DNA from: Saccharibacillus brassicae
Lineage (GTDB): Bacteria > Bacillota > Bacilli > Paenibacillales > Paenibacillaceae
Direction: 5' to 3'
Assembly (NCBI RefSeq): GCF_006542275.1
Contig: NZ_CP041217.1
Coordinates: 3,333,501-3,397,500, forward strand
DNA length: 64,000 nucleotides
The notes under the pieces are model-generated. The model saw only the letters and a list, made by a program, of their open reading frames with translations, was not told the DNA's origin and searched no databases. Below are positions 51,833 to 60,309 of the stretch, one piece after another (within the stretch, counting starts at the first letter, position 1; each line of letters opens with the position of its first letter). Made by a program: the position numbers and the translations under genes.

Positions 51833-53140
51833 TCAGCGCATGCTTTTGAACGTCTCGTCCGCCGCGGCGAGCGTGGCGTCAATATCCGCGTCCGTGTGCG
51901 CGGTCGTCAGAAACCACGCTTCGTACTTGGACGGAGCGAGGCAGATGCCGCGGTCCAGCATGCCGCGGAAGAAAGCGGCGAATGCTTCGCCGTCGGTATC
52001 CTGCGCCTGGTCGTAGTTGGTGACCGGATGGTCGCAGAAATGCGTGGAGAACGAGCCGCGAATGCGGTTGATCGTCAGCGGCACGCCGCGGCGCCGCGCC
52101 GATTCGGCGATGCCGTCCGTCAGGCGGATCGCCAGGCGGTTCATCTCCTCGTAGACGCCTTCGCCCTGCAGCACTTCCAGGCAGGCGATGCCGGCCGAGA
52201 CGGACGCCGGGTTGCCGGCCATCGTGCCGGCCTGGTAAGCCGGACCGAGCGGAGCGACCTGGTCCATAACGTGCTTGCGGCCGCCGTAGGCGCCGATCGG
52301 CAGCCCGCCGCCGAGAATTTTGCCGAGCGCGGTGAGATCCGGCATGATGGCGTCGTGATTGTCCAGTTCCGCGAACGTCTGCGCGGAGCCGTAATGAAAG
52401 CGGAACGCCGTGATGACTTCGTCGTAGATGACGAGCGCGCCGTGGTCGTGCGTCAGCTTGCACAGTCCTTCGAGGAAGCCCGGAGCCGGCATGACCATGC
52501 CGAAGTTCCCGACGATCGGCTCGACCATGACGGCCGCGATCTGTCCTTCCCAACGGTGGAGCGCTTCTTCGAGGCTCGGCAGATCGTTGAACGGCACGGT
52601 AATGACTTCCTGCGCGATGCTGGCCGGTACGCCGGCGCTGTCCGGAATGCCCAGCGTGGACGGGCCGGAACCGGCCGCGACGAGCACCAGATCCGAATGG
52701 CCGTGATAACAGCCGGCAAATTTGATGATCTTCGAGCGGTTCGTGTACGCGCGGGCGACCCGGATCGTCGACATGACCGCTTCCGTGCCGGAGTTGACAA
52801 AGCGGACTTTGTCCATGGACGGGATAGCGTCTTTGAGCATCTTGGCAAGCTTGATCTCAAGCTCGGTCGGCGTGCCGTAGAGGATGCCGTTCTGCGCGGC
52901 GCGCACGATCGCTTCGGTGATGTGCGGGTGGGCGTGGCCCGTAATGATCGGCCCGTAAGCGGCCAGGTAGTCGATGTATTCGTTGCCGTCGACGTCCCGG
53001 AAACGGGAACCCTGGCCCTGCTGCATAAACACGGGTGCGCCTCCGCCGACCGCTTTGAACGAGCGGGAAGGGCTGTTGACGCCTCCGACGATATGTTCGA
53101 GCGCTTCGGCGTAAAGTCTTTCGGAATTTGGACGATTCAT
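51833..53140 (-). CDS. hemL: Glutamate-1-semialdehyde 2,1-aminomutase
   Basis: A 435-residue PLP enzyme. The start at 53140 ([20 protein letters not shown]) has GAAAGGA upstream. It matches GSA aminomutases in [28 protein letters not shown], and [20 protein letters not shown] with the PLP-binding Lys. It makes 5-aminolevulinate for heme. In Bacillales the main hemL sits in the hemAXCDBL cluster; here it is alone, so it may be a second paralogue. A hairpin at 53201 separates it from the LCP gene. Confidence 0.92.
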   Translation of the reverse strand: MNRPNSERLYAEALEHIVGGVNSPSRSFKAVGGGAPVFMQQGQGSRFRDVDGNEYIDYLAAYGPIITGHAHPHITEAIVRAAQNGILYGTPTELEIKLAKMLKDAIPSMDKVRFVNSGTEAVMSTIRVARAYTNRSKIIKFAGCYHGHSDLVLVAAGSGPSTLGIPDSAGVPASIAQEVITVPFNDLPSLEEALHRWEGQIAAVMVEPIVGNFGMVMPAPGFLEGLCKLTHDHGALVIYDEVITAFRFHYGSAQTFAELDNHDAIMPDLTALGKILGGGLPIGAYGGRKHVMDQVAPLGPAYQAGTMAGNPASVSAGIACLEVLQGEGVYEEMNRLAIRLTDGIAESARRRGVPLTINRIRGSFSTHFCDHPVTNYDQAQDTDGEAFAAFFRGMLDRGICLAPSKYEAWFLTTAHTDADIDATLAAADETFKSMR

Positions 53141-53200
53141 GGTACACGATCCTTTCGATATAGGGGCTGCGGCATGCGCAAAGCGATGCCGGATCAAGTC

Positions 53201-53229
53201 AAAGGACGCCTTGGTTCAAGGCGCCCTTT
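53201..53229 (-). terminator. Hairpin between the LCP and hemL genes
   Basis: AAAGGGCGCCTTG / CAAGGCGTCCTTT on the minus strand, then TTTGACTTG. Terminator of the LCP gene. Confidence 0.65.
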
Positions 53230-53328
53230 AAGCGTAACGAATTTTGTATTCCGCGTACAGGGACGATTTGGTTACAGCTTGGGCAGCGCTGCGTCGTTGC
53301 GCGGCTTTCGCCGGCCTGGCCCAGCGAT

Positions 53329-54537
53329 TTATTGAAGTTCCCCGCTGCCTTCGCCGAGCGCTTCGTTCTTCCGGCCCGAAGGAGCGGGCACGGCCGGCGT
53401 CTGCGGGGCTTCGTCCGGTTTTACCGGAGCGTCAAGCTTCTGCGCGGCTTCGTCCGGTTTTACCGGAGCGTCAAGCTTCTGCGCGGCTTCGTCCGGTTTT
53501 ACCGGAGCGTCAAGCTTCTGCGTCGCTTCGTCCGGTTTTACCGGAGCGTCAAGCGCATTCTGTGCTTCGTCCGGTTTAGCCGGAGCGTTCAGCGTATCCT
53601 GAACGAAGCTTTCCAGCTTCTCCTGGCTGCTGACGGTGAGAACGGCCGCGCCTTTGATCGTCTCTTCGCGCAGCAGCGGATTCGGCGGAATCTGTTCGCT
53701 GCCGCCGATTTGGCTGTCGTAGGCGACGCTTGCGAGCTTCCACATGTCGCCGACGCTCAGGTTGGTGTCGATGTACGGATTGACCTGCTCCAGAATGTCG
53801 GGCAGCTTCATGATCGAAGTATTCGACTTCAACTTGTCCGCGACCGCTTTGAGGAACTCGCGCTGCCTGCCGGTACGGCTGAAGTCGGACAGGCGGTCAT
53901 GCCGGAAACGCACGTACTGGAGAGCGGTCCGGCCGTCGAGGTGCTGCATGCCTGCCTTGAGATCGATATCGTATTCCGGTCCGTCGGCCGCGCTGAGGTA
54001 CTTCATATCTTTTTCAACATTGAAGTCTACCCCGCCCACGGAATCGACCAGCGCGATAAAGCCCTGAAAGTCCGTATAGACGTAATACTGGATCGGAATG
54101 CCCAGCAGGCCGCCGACCGCTTCCATGGCCGTATTCGGTCCGTGCGTAATGGCGGTATTGATACGCTGCTTGCCGAATCCGGGAATATCGGTGTACGTGT
54201 CGCGCATGATGGAGAACATGTGGATCGTTTTGCGGACGGGATCGAGCGAAGCGACCAGCATCGTGTCCGAACGGGGAATATCGCCGGCGAGCGAGTCGCG
54301 GCCGTCGACGCCCATGAGCAGAACGTTAACCGGTTCGCGGCCTTCCCATTTGGGCGGTTCCTGCGCGGCCGTCTTCTCGGTCACGGGCAGATTGCGAAAC
54401 GGGGAAGACTCCCCGACTTTTTGCAGGTTGGACACTTGATTGTACAGATTGGAAAAATAATAAATCGAGTAACCCGCGGCGGAAGCCAAGACCAGGGCGA
54501 GCACCCAGACGATTGTCAGCCTGCTTTTTTTTGTCAT
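53329..54537 (-). CDS. LytR-CpsA-Psr (LCP) family wall-polymer ligase
   Basis: A 402-residue protein. The start at 54537 (MTKKSRLTIVWVLALVL) follows GGAAAGGAAG. One N-terminal membrane segment is followed by the external LCP domain: VNVLLMGVDGRDSLAGDIPR, FSIMRDTYTDIPGFGKQRIN and YVRFRHDRLSDFSRTGRQRE, with the Asp and Arg residues that bind polyprenyl pyrophosphate. LCP enzymes attach teichoic acids or other glycopolymers to peptidoglycan. The C-terminal tail (about 310-402) is a 13-residue tandem repeat, DAPVKPDEAxQKL, in five copies, Lys/Asp/Pro-rich, probably spanning the wall. Confidence 0.9.
   Translation of the reverse strand: MTKKSRLTIVWVLALVLASAAGYSIYYFSNLYNQVSNLQKVGESSPFRNLPVTEKTAAQEPPKWEGREPVNVLLMGVDGRDSLAGDIPRSDTMLVASLDPVRKTIHMFSIMRDTYTDIPGFGKQRINTAITHGPNTAMEAVGGLLGIPIQYYVYTDFQGFIALVDSVGGVDFNVEKDMKYLSAADGPEYDIDLKAGMQHLDGRTALQYVRFRHDRLSDFSRTGRQREFLKAVADKLKSNTSIMKLPDILEQVNPYIDTNLSVGDMWKLASVAYDSQIGGSEQIPPNPLLREETIKGAAVLTVSSQEKLESFVQDTLNAPAKPDEAQNALDAPVKPDEATQKLDAPVKPDEAAQKLDAPVKPDEAAQKLDAPVKPDEAPQTPAVPAPSGRKNEALGEGSGELQ
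53411..53605 (-). repeat. 39-bp in-frame tandem repeat in the LCP gene
   Basis: Units start at 53411, 53450, 53489, 53528 and 53567. The three central copies are nearly identical, the outer ones diverged. Each encodes DAPVKPDEA(A/T)QKL-type 13-mers and contains CCGG-TTTTA-CCGG. Copy number probably varies between strains. Confidence 0.9.
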
Positions 54538-54791
54538 TCGCTTTCTTCCTTTCCTTGTTGCAAAATAGGAGAGATCGATTCGGCGTTTGCCATTGCGGCA
54601 TCCCTCCATTATAATTTTTTTCGGAGCGGCAGGCAATTCACCGCGCGGTCCGGCGAACGGCGGGGGCGTAACCGTCCGCAGCGACCCGCCGCAACCCGAA
54701 TGACCGTTGTCATCCCGATCGGAATCAAGACCCGAATCAAGAACGCATACAGGCACTCCGGCCCGAGCCGGATGCGAAGAGAGGAACATCT

Positions 54792-55844
54792 ATGAACGCC
54801 ATCGAAGTCGAGCACTTGAACAAAACGTTCAAAGTCCAGAAGAACCGCGGCGGCCTCAAAGGCGCGCTGCAGGATTTATTTTCCCGTCAATACAACGAAG
54901 TCGCGGCGGTCAACGACATCTCCTTCTCTATTCCCGCCGGCGAGATCTGCGGATATATCGGCGAGAACGGAGCGGGCAAGTCGACGACGATCAAGATGCT
55001 GACCGGCATTCTCGTCCCGACTTCCGGCAAGCTCAACGTCGGCGGCTACGTGCCGCACGAGGAGCGCGAGAAGTTCGTCCGCAATATCGGCGTCGTGTTC
55101 GGCCAGCGCAGCCAGCTCTGGTGGGACATCGGCGTCATCGAATCGTTCGGCCTGCTGCGCAAAGTGTACGGCGTGGGCGAGAACGATTACAAAAAGCGGC
55201 TGGACGAACTCGTCCAGCGCCTCGATCTGGGCGAGCTGCTCAGCCGCCCCGTGCGCAAGCTGAGCCTCGGCCAGCGCATGCGCTGCGAGCTGGTGGCCGC
55301 GCTGCTGCACAACCCGTCGATCGTCTTCCTGGACGAGCCGACGATTGGTCTCGACATCATCGTCAAGACGGAGATTCGCGAATTCCTCAAAGACATGAAC
55401 CGCCAGCACGGCACGACCATCCTGCTGACGACGCACGATCTGCAGGATATCGAAGCGCTCTGCTCGCGGGTCATCATGCTCGACGAAGGTCGCATCATCT
55501 ACGACGGCGGCCTCGATACACTGAAGTCGCGCTGGGGACAAGGGACGCGCGTTACGTTCCAATTCGGAGCGCCGTGTCCGCTGCCGAGGCTGCGGGGATT
55601 GACGTCCGAGCTCGACGTGAGCTGGACCGCGGACAACGATCTGCACGCCGAAGTGCTCGTGCCGGGCGAGATGAGCGTGTCCGACGTGCTGGCCCGCGTC
55701 GTCGGCCATGCGGACATCGCGATCACGGACATCAAGATCACCGAGACGACAACCGACGAGATTGTGCGCCAGATTTACCGGACCGGTTCGGCGACCGCGC
55801 CGGCGGCCCCGGTCGCGGAAGGCGGGCACAACTCCCATGCTTAG
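54792..55844 (+). CDS. ABC-2 exporter ATP-binding protein
   Basis: A 350-residue ATPase of the COG4586 type. Walker A is YIGENGAGKSTTIKMLTG, the Q-loop region FGQRSQLWWDI, signature LSLGQRMRCELVAALL, Walker B IVFLDEPTIGLD, and the H-loop LLTTHDLQDIEAL. A C-terminal extension of about 80 residues follows the nucleotide domain. It powers the two permeases encoded directly downstream. The COG4586-4587-3694 triad is widespread, but its substrate is not established. RBS AGAGAGGAAC. It overlaps the next gene by 8 bp. Confidence 0.92.
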   Translation: MNAIEVEHLNKTFKVQKNRGGLKGALQDLFSRQYNEVAAVNDISFSIPAGEICGYIGENGAGKSTTIKMLTGILVPTSGKLNVGGYVPHEEREKFVRNIGVVFGQRSQLWWDIGVIESFGLLRKVYGVGENDYKKRLDELVQRLDLGELLSRPVRKLSLGQRMRCELVAALLHNPSIVFLDEPTIGLDIIVKTEIREFLKDMNRQHGTTILLTTHDLQDIEALCSRVIMLDEGRIIYDGGLDTLKSRWGQGTRVTFQFGAPCPLPRLRGLTSELDVSWTADNDLHAEVLVPGEMSVSDVLARVVGHADIAITDIKITETTTDEIVRQIYRTGSATAPAAPVAEGGHNSHA

Positions 55845-56631
55845 CGTCTATACCGATTTTATCCGCATCCGTTTTCTGACGATGCTGGCGTACCGCGTCA
55901 ATTATTATTCCGGCATCCTGATCTACATGCTGAACATCGGCGTCTACTACTTCACGTGGCAGGCTATCTACGGGGACAAAGGCGAGATCGGCGGTTTTAC
56001 CGCTTCGCAGATGACGACGTATATCGCCGTATCGTGGATGGCGCGCGCGTTCTACTTCAACAATCTGGACCGCGAGATCGCGACCGATATCCGGGACGGT
56101 TCCATCGCCATCCAGTTTATTCGTCCCTACAATTATTTGTTCGTCAAAATGATGCAGGGCTTCGGCGAAGGATTGTTCCGCTTCACGCTGTTCATGATTC
56201 CCGGCATGCTGCTGGCGCTGCTGCTGTTCCCGGTGAGACTGCCGACGGACCCGCTGGCGTGGATCGGCTTCCTGGTCATGCTGTTCTTCAGCTTCCTGAT
56301 CAACTCGCAGCTGAACATCCTGACCGGGCTGATGGCGTTTTTTGTGGAAAATAACGAAGGCATCATGCGCATGAAACGGGTCGTCGTCGACCTGTTCTCC
56401 GGCCTCGTCATTCCGATCAGCCTGTTCCCCGGGTGGCTCAGCGCGACCATGCAATGGCTGCCTTTTCAGGCGATCACGTACCTGCCGGGTTCGGTCTTCA
56501 CGGGACGCACGAAAGGGACGGGCATTCTCGAAGTATTCGGCATCCAGCTGATCTGGTTCTTCGCTCTGCTGATCCCGATCTTTTTCATGTGGCGGGCGGC
56601 GCGCAAGCGGCTGTTCGTACAGGGGGGTTGA
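55837..56631 (+). CDS. ABC-2 exporter permease (COG4587-like)
   Basis: A 264-residue membrane protein with six segments. The ATG at 55837 lies inside the end of the ATPase gene (8-bp overlap), so translation is coupled. Family-like features are SVYTDFIRIRFLTMLAYRVN at the N-terminus and DIRDGSIAIQFIRPYNYLFV, the cytoplasmic loop after segment two. It forms a heterodimeric channel with the 261-residue permease next to it. The exported compound is unknown. Confidence 0.88.
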   Translation: MLSVYTDFIRIRFLTMLAYRVNYYSGILIYMLNIGVYYFTWQAIYGDKGEIGGFTASQMTTYIAVSWMARAFYFNNLDREIATDIRDGSIAIQFIRPYNYLFVKMMQGFGEGLFRFTLFMIPGMLLALLLFPVRLPTDPLAWIGFLVMLFFSFLINSQLNILTGLMAFFVENNEGIMRMKRVVVDLFSGLVIPISLFPGWLSATMQWLPFQAITYLPGSVFTGRTKGTGILEVFGIQLIWFFALLIPIFFMWRAARKRLFVQGG

Positions 56632-56635
56632 GCGC

Positions 56636-57421
56636 ATGTACTATATCGGATTGGTCATCGAATATCTCAAAAATTATATGAAAACAAGGCTGACGTACCG
56701 CGCGGATTTCTGGGTCGAGGTGATCTCGGATCTGCTGCTTCAGGTGAGCAATCTGATCTTTATCTTCGTCGTCTTCGGCCATACCGATACGCTGGGCGGC
56801 TGGAGCGAAGCGGAAGTCGTGTTCGTGTACGGATTCTTCATGGTGCCGTTCGGGCTGTTCAGCTGCTTCGTCAACCTGTGGAATTTCAGCGACCGCTACA
56901 TCGTCAAAGGCGAGATGGACCGCATCCTGACCCGTCCCGCCTACAACCTGTTTCAGATTTTCCTGGAAAATATCGATCCGCCGGGCCTGATCGGTTCGGT
57001 GATCGGCCTGGTCATCATGGTGATCAGCGGCGGCCAGCTTGGTCTGGAACTGCTCTGGTGGCATATTCCGGTGCTGCTGCTGTTCGCGCTCAGCGCGACG
57101 CTTATCTACACCGGCATCTATATTACGCTGACGTCGCTGTCGTTCTATTCCGACTCGCCGACGGGTATCATTCCGCTGCTGTACAATATCCAGAACTACG
57201 GCCGCTATCCGGTCACGATCTACAACCGCGCGATCCAGTTTCTGTTGACCTGGATTTTGCCGTTCGCGTTCGTCGGGATCTATCCGGCTTCGCTGTTTCT
57301 CGGCCGGACGGAGATGACGCATATGGCGTGGTTGACGCCGGTCATGGCGGCGATTTTCCTGACGATCGGGCTGACGAGCTGGAATCTCGGCGTGAAGAAG
57401 TATCGCGGGGCAGGATCGTAG
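56636..57421 (+). CDS. ABC-2 exporter permease (COG3694-like)
   Basis: A 261-residue membrane protein with six segments, starting MYYIGLVIEYLKNYMKTRLT behind GAGGGGGG. The loop WNFSDRYIVKGEMDRILTRP is shared with the partner permease in position. It starts 4 bp after the previous stop, so all three genes form one operon. It is probably the second half of the permease dimer. Confidence 0.88.
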   Translation: MYYIGLVIEYLKNYMKTRLTYRADFWVEVISDLLLQVSNLIFIFVVFGHTDTLGGWSEAEVVFVYGFFMVPFGLFSCFVNLWNFSDRYIVKGEMDRILTRPAYNLFQIFLENIDPPGLIGSVIGLVIMVISGGQLGLELLWWHIPVLLLFALSATLIYTGIYITLTSLSFYSDSPTGIIPLLYNIQNYGRYPVTIYNRAIQFLLTWILPFAFVGIYPASLFLGRTEMTHMAWLTPVMAAIFLTIGLTSWNLGVKKYRGAGS

Positions 57422-57483
57422 ACGGGAGGCGCTCGGCAGGAGGGGGCGCTTCGGGGGAAGGGGGCCTTACGATCGCTGTTTCG

Positions 57484-57535
57484 GTTTGATTTCTTCGATT
57501 GTATTTTATAGGGGTGAAATCAAACCTCAAAGGCG
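57484..57535. repeat. Inverted repeat after the ABC-2 operon
   Basis: GGTTTGATTTC and GAAATCAAACC, 11 bp perfect arms, about 22 nt apart. No U-tail. The flanking sequences GGAGGGGG..GAAGGGGG and CCCCTTCCCCC extend the symmetry imperfectly. Confidence 0.65.
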
Positions 57536-57618
57536 AACGCTCCGCTTCTTCAGGCTCCCCTTCCCCCTCCGCTGCGTCCTGCCCGGCGGTGGAGGGGGAA
57601 GGGAAAAGAGCGTACAAG

Positions 57619-57699
57619 CCTAAGGGCGTAAGAGCCTAAGAGCCTAAGAGCCTAAGAGCCTAAGAGCCTAAGAGCCTAAGAGCATAAAAGCGTAAGAGC
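57619..57699. repeat. CCTAAGAG octamer tandem repeat
   Basis: Six perfect copies of CCTAAGAG (57635-57682), flanked by degenerate copies CCTAAGGG, CGTAAGAG, CATAAAAG and CGTAAGAG. Confidence 0.9.
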
Positions 57700-57825
57700 T
57701 GCGACGTCGGCGGGCGAGAACGCGCCCTGGACGTCGAAGGGCAGGTCAAAATCAGATTGGGGAGCGGCCGGGAGGCCGCTTCCGGGAATCCCGGCTCTCC
57801 GAACGGAGGATCGGGGTTCTTTGGC

Positions 57826-58012
57826 GCGTAACGAATCGGTGTATCGCTAATGGCTCGTATTCGGCTTTTTTGGAACATTAACGAATCGTCGTCACGCTAT
57901 AAGGGTCGAAAAGGCTTCAAAAAGGCCAATCGGGACCAATAAGGAGCTGACGATTCGTTAGAATCGGGAAACCGGGAAAATAGAAGGAATAGCGTGCTCA
58001 GGATTCGTTAGC
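57826..58012. repeat. Nested TAACGAATC inverted-repeat element
   Basis: Two TAACGAATC copies on the left (57828, 57888) and two inverted GATTCGTTA copies on the right (about 57953, 58003). The inner pair extends to TAACGAATCGTC / GACGATTCGTTA. The outer pair also shares GCTA..TAGC bases. The whole can fold into one long stem. Noncoding. Confidence 0.7.
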
Positions 58013-58164
58013 TTGTCCGGACCGCAAGCATTTTCTCGATCGGAGCAGCCGGAGGGGGACTCCGGTTCCTTTCTTGCGCGGGGAGATTGCTGTTAAAATG
58101 GAGATGAGCGAAACCGAGCACGATCGCGAACCCAAATTCCGAACGCCAAAGGAGCGATTCAGTT

Positions 58165-58626
58165 ATGTTAGAAGTCGGACAACCCGTACCGGAGTTCAGC
58201 CTGCCCGCCGTCGGAGGCGAAGAAATCAAGCTTGGCGATTACAAGGGCAAGAAACTCGTGATTTACTTTTACCCCAAAGACATGACGCCCGGCTGCACGC
58301 AGCAGGCTTGCGATTTCCGCGATTCGGAGAGCTTTTTCGCGACGAAAAATGCGGCCGTGATCGGCATCAGCGCCGACGACGTCCAATCGCACGAGAAGTT
58401 CGGCGCCAAATACGACCTGCCGTTCCCGCTGCTGGCGGATACGGATCACGTGGTCAGCGAGCGCTTCGGCGTGTGGCAGCTCAAGAAAAACTTCGGCAAA
58501 GAATACGAAGGCATCGTGCGTTCGACGTTCCTGATCGACGAAGAAGGACGCCTCGTTCGGGAATGGCGCAAAGTCAAAGTCGAAGGACATGTGGACGAAG
58601 TGCTGCGGTCGATCGACGAGATTTAA
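58165..58626 (+). CDS. bcp: Thioredoxin-dependent thiol peroxidase (Bcp/PrxQ)
   Basis: A 153-residue peroxiredoxin. The active site is PGCTQQACDFRD, with peroxidatic Cys44 and resolving Cys49, the one-helix PrxQ arrangement. It reduces hydrogen peroxide and organic hydroperoxides in the cytoplasm with electrons from thioredoxin. AAGGAGCG precedes the ATG. It is monocistronic, in keeping with a stress gene, but no PerR-type box was found by eye. Confidence 0.94.
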   Translation: MLEVGQPVPEFSLPAVGGEEIKLGDYKGKKLVIYFYPKDMTPGCTQQACDFRDSESFFATKNAAVIGISADDVQSHEKFGAKYDLPFPLLADTDHVVSERFGVWQLKKNFGKEYEGIVRSTFLIDEEGRLVREWRKVKVEGHVDEVLRSIDEI

Positions 58627-58987
58627 CCCGTTTAACGATATTCGCCTTGTTTCAAGGCTATTTGGTGAAAAACGACAAAAATTGTTTGAGAAAAAACGAG
58701 AAAACGTTTAGATTTATGTGAGGTAATGAAAATGAAGTCTCATTGACTAATGGGATTTGGCGCAGAACAGGGGGGAATTCATACAGGCGTCGAACGGTGG
58801 GGGAACCGATTTTACACAAAAAGCGGAAAGCCGTTCGCAAACAGGGAACCTAACAAGTTTCCGGCGTATGCCGGATCGCGGGGCAAGGGGTCTCGCGCTT
58901 TCGGATACGGTTGTCTTGGGCAGTTCCGGCCGTCGGTCGGGTCTGCGGGGGGTACTTGATGATTTTCAGGGGAGAGGAAAGTGGATT
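58627..58987 (+). other. Long G-rich leader before the 78-residue gene
   Basis: 360 bp. The first 100 bp are AT-rich (bcp end and likely promoter). From 58760 on it is G-rich, with GGGGGG (58780) and GGGGGAACCG (58800), several short complementary blocks (CCGGCGTATGCCGG near 58860), and a long open frame that joins the next gene without its own RBS. It looks like structured 5' UTR rather than coding sequence. Confidence 0.5.
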
Positions 58988-59224
58988 ATGCAAATCATTC
59001 CGTCTTGGGTAAAAGTGGACCACAATTCATACAATGCAAAACTTCGGGGGATCTACAAAAACGTAAAAGATAACGACATCACGGCAGCCTGCGAACAAGC
59101 CAAGCGTCTTTACATGGATCTGCGCGAAGATTTGGAGATCCGGGGCATCGAAGTGCCGGAGCCGGAATCCGCTTCGGTCGAACCGCCGGAATCCGGTTCC
59201 AGAACGGCAAGAGCCGGCATCTAA
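58988..59224 (+). CDS. Small protein of unknown function
   Basis: A 78-residue protein from the ATG at 58988, chosen for GGGGAGAGGAAA upstream. The frame stays open to 58757, so a longer form cannot be excluded. It begins MQIIPSWVKVDHNSYNAKLR, then a helix NDITAACEQAKRLYMDLRED, and ends in a Pro/Glu/Ser-rich tail. The family was not recognised. It has a strong terminator and a 230-nt G-rich leader, so its expression may be regulated at RNA level. Confidence 0.65.
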   Translation: MQIIPSWVKVDHNSYNAKLRGIYKNVKDNDITAACEQAKRLYMDLREDLEIRGIEVPEPESASVEPPESGSRTARAGI

Positions 59225-59284
59225 GCTCAGCCTGTCTGCGGTGAACATACGGATTGAATGCGCCGCCGACACAGCACGACATAA

Positions 59285-59315
59285 CCCCCCGGGCCTGCGG
59301 GCCCGGGGGGTTTTT
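59285..59315 (+). terminator. Very strong GC terminator
   Basis: CCCCCCGGGCC / GGCCCGGGGGG nearly perfect stem, short loop, TTTTT tail. Lies between the convergent small gene and DedA gene. Confidence 0.9.
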
Positions 59316-59329
59316 GGTGGGTTCCGGCT

Positions 59330-60115
59330 TCACGGCTTGATGCGCGATTTCAGCACGATCTTCGACGGGAAGCGTCCCGGCGCAAGCTTGACGATATGGG
59401 CGCGCTTCAGGCGCCGGCGAAGAAGCGCGATCTCGCCGGAAGCCGGCTGCGGCCGCGCAGGTTTGGCGCGGGCGGGCCGCTTCTTCCCCGACAGGTAACG
59501 GGGCAGCGCGGCTGCGATCGAAGCGGCCAGCGCCCGGTATTTGAAAATCAGGAAGACGCCGAGCAGCAGGGCGGCAACGGCCGCGATCCAGACGACATAC
59601 TGTTCGGCCAGCTTGAACGCGACCGACCACTGCGGCCCGAAGATTTTGCCGAGGCCGAGAAACAGCAGCGTCCAGAATAGCGCGCCGGTGTAAGCGTACA
59701 GGGCGAACTTTTTGAACGGAATGTTCATGATGCCGGCAAAGTAGCCCGTAAAATGGCGCACGCCGGGGATGAAATAGCCGAAAAAGATAAGCGCCGGACC
59801 GTATTTCGAGAAAAACTTCTGCGTTTTGATTAGCTTGCTTTCTTTGAAAAACCAGCCGCCGAAGCGCAGCAGGGCAGGCAATCCCGCTTTTTTGCCGATT
59901 ACGTACGTGATGCTCATACCGATCGTGGTGCCGAGAAAAGCGACGAGCAGCAGCAGGTCGAATCGCAGCGATCCCGTATACGACAAGTACCCGGCATAGG
60001 CCATCGTCGTTTCGCCGGGAAACGGGAGGGCGATGAATTCCAGGAACAACCCCAGAAACATGACCAGGTATCCGTAATGTTCGAACAGCTGCTGGACCAG
60101 TTTGAATAGTTCCAT
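59330..60115 (-). CDS. DedA-family membrane protein
   Basis: A 261-residue protein with four to six membrane segments. The VTT/DedA signature is present: LEFIALPFPGETTMAYAGYL near the N-terminus and FGYFIPGVRHFTGYFAGIMN in the middle, with the conserved Glu, Arg and Pro residues. DedA proteins support lipid (undecaprenyl phosphate or phosphatidylethanolamine) flipping and membrane-potential homeostasis. A basic C-terminal tail of about 70 residues (KKRPARAKPARPQPASGE) is longer than usual. AAAGGAGCC precedes the ATG. It is divergent from guaA. Confidence 0.9.
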   Translation of the reverse strand: MELFKLVQQLFEHYGYLVMFLGLFLEFIALPFPGETTMAYAGYLSYTGSLRFDLLLLVAFLGTTIGMSITYVIGKKAGLPALLRFGGWFFKESKLIKTQKFFSKYGPALIFFGYFIPGVRHFTGYFAGIMNIPFKKFALYAYTGALFWTLLFLGLGKIFGPQWSVAFKLAEQYVVWIAAVAALLLGVFLIFKYRALAASIAAALPRYLSGKKRPARAKPARPQPASGEIALLRRRLKRAHIVKLAPGRFPSKIVLKSRIKP

Positions 60116-60252
60116 ATGTCTTCGGGCTCCTTTGGAGAATGAATGCGGCGGATGTTTCCTTTGATTTTACGCCAGATGGGCCCGGAAAATCCATCTTCGC
60201 TTCGCCTGTCTTCCCAAGTTGGACATTCGGCCCGGGCGATGCCCTTTTTTTC

Positions 60253-60281
60253 TTGCGGTATTTCAGGGGCATCGGTATAAT
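60253..60281 (+). promoter_or_regulatory. Promoter of guaA
   Basis: TTGCGG (60253-60258), 17 bp, TATAAT (60276-60281). The leader is only about 22 nt, too short for a purine riboswitch. Confidence 0.65.
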
Positions 60282-60309
60282 TAGCGACAGTAATTAAGGG
60301 AGGCGTGAC

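Larger units (their letters stand above)
57422..58164. other. Repeat-rich intergenic region between the ABC operon and bcp
   Basis: About 740 bp without a gene. It contains, in order, the inverted repeat at 57484-57535, octamer repeats at 57619-57699, and nested TAACGAATC repeats at 57826-58012. The last 150 bp carry the bcp leader. Confidence 0.7.

Noticed and set aside
50034..53335. Two long plus-strand frames (660 and 516 codons) opposite the TPR, AAA+ and hemL genes
   Set aside because: Low-complexity Arg/Ala/Val composition, no RBS; the minus-strand genes explain the sequence.
58790..58870. Confident call of a c-di-AMP riboswitch
   Set aside because: Only one short block is similar; the GGGGUGAAU and AGCUAACC blocks are missing.
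60282..60309. Purine riboswitch before guaA
   Set aside because: The promoter leaves a leader of only about 22 nt.
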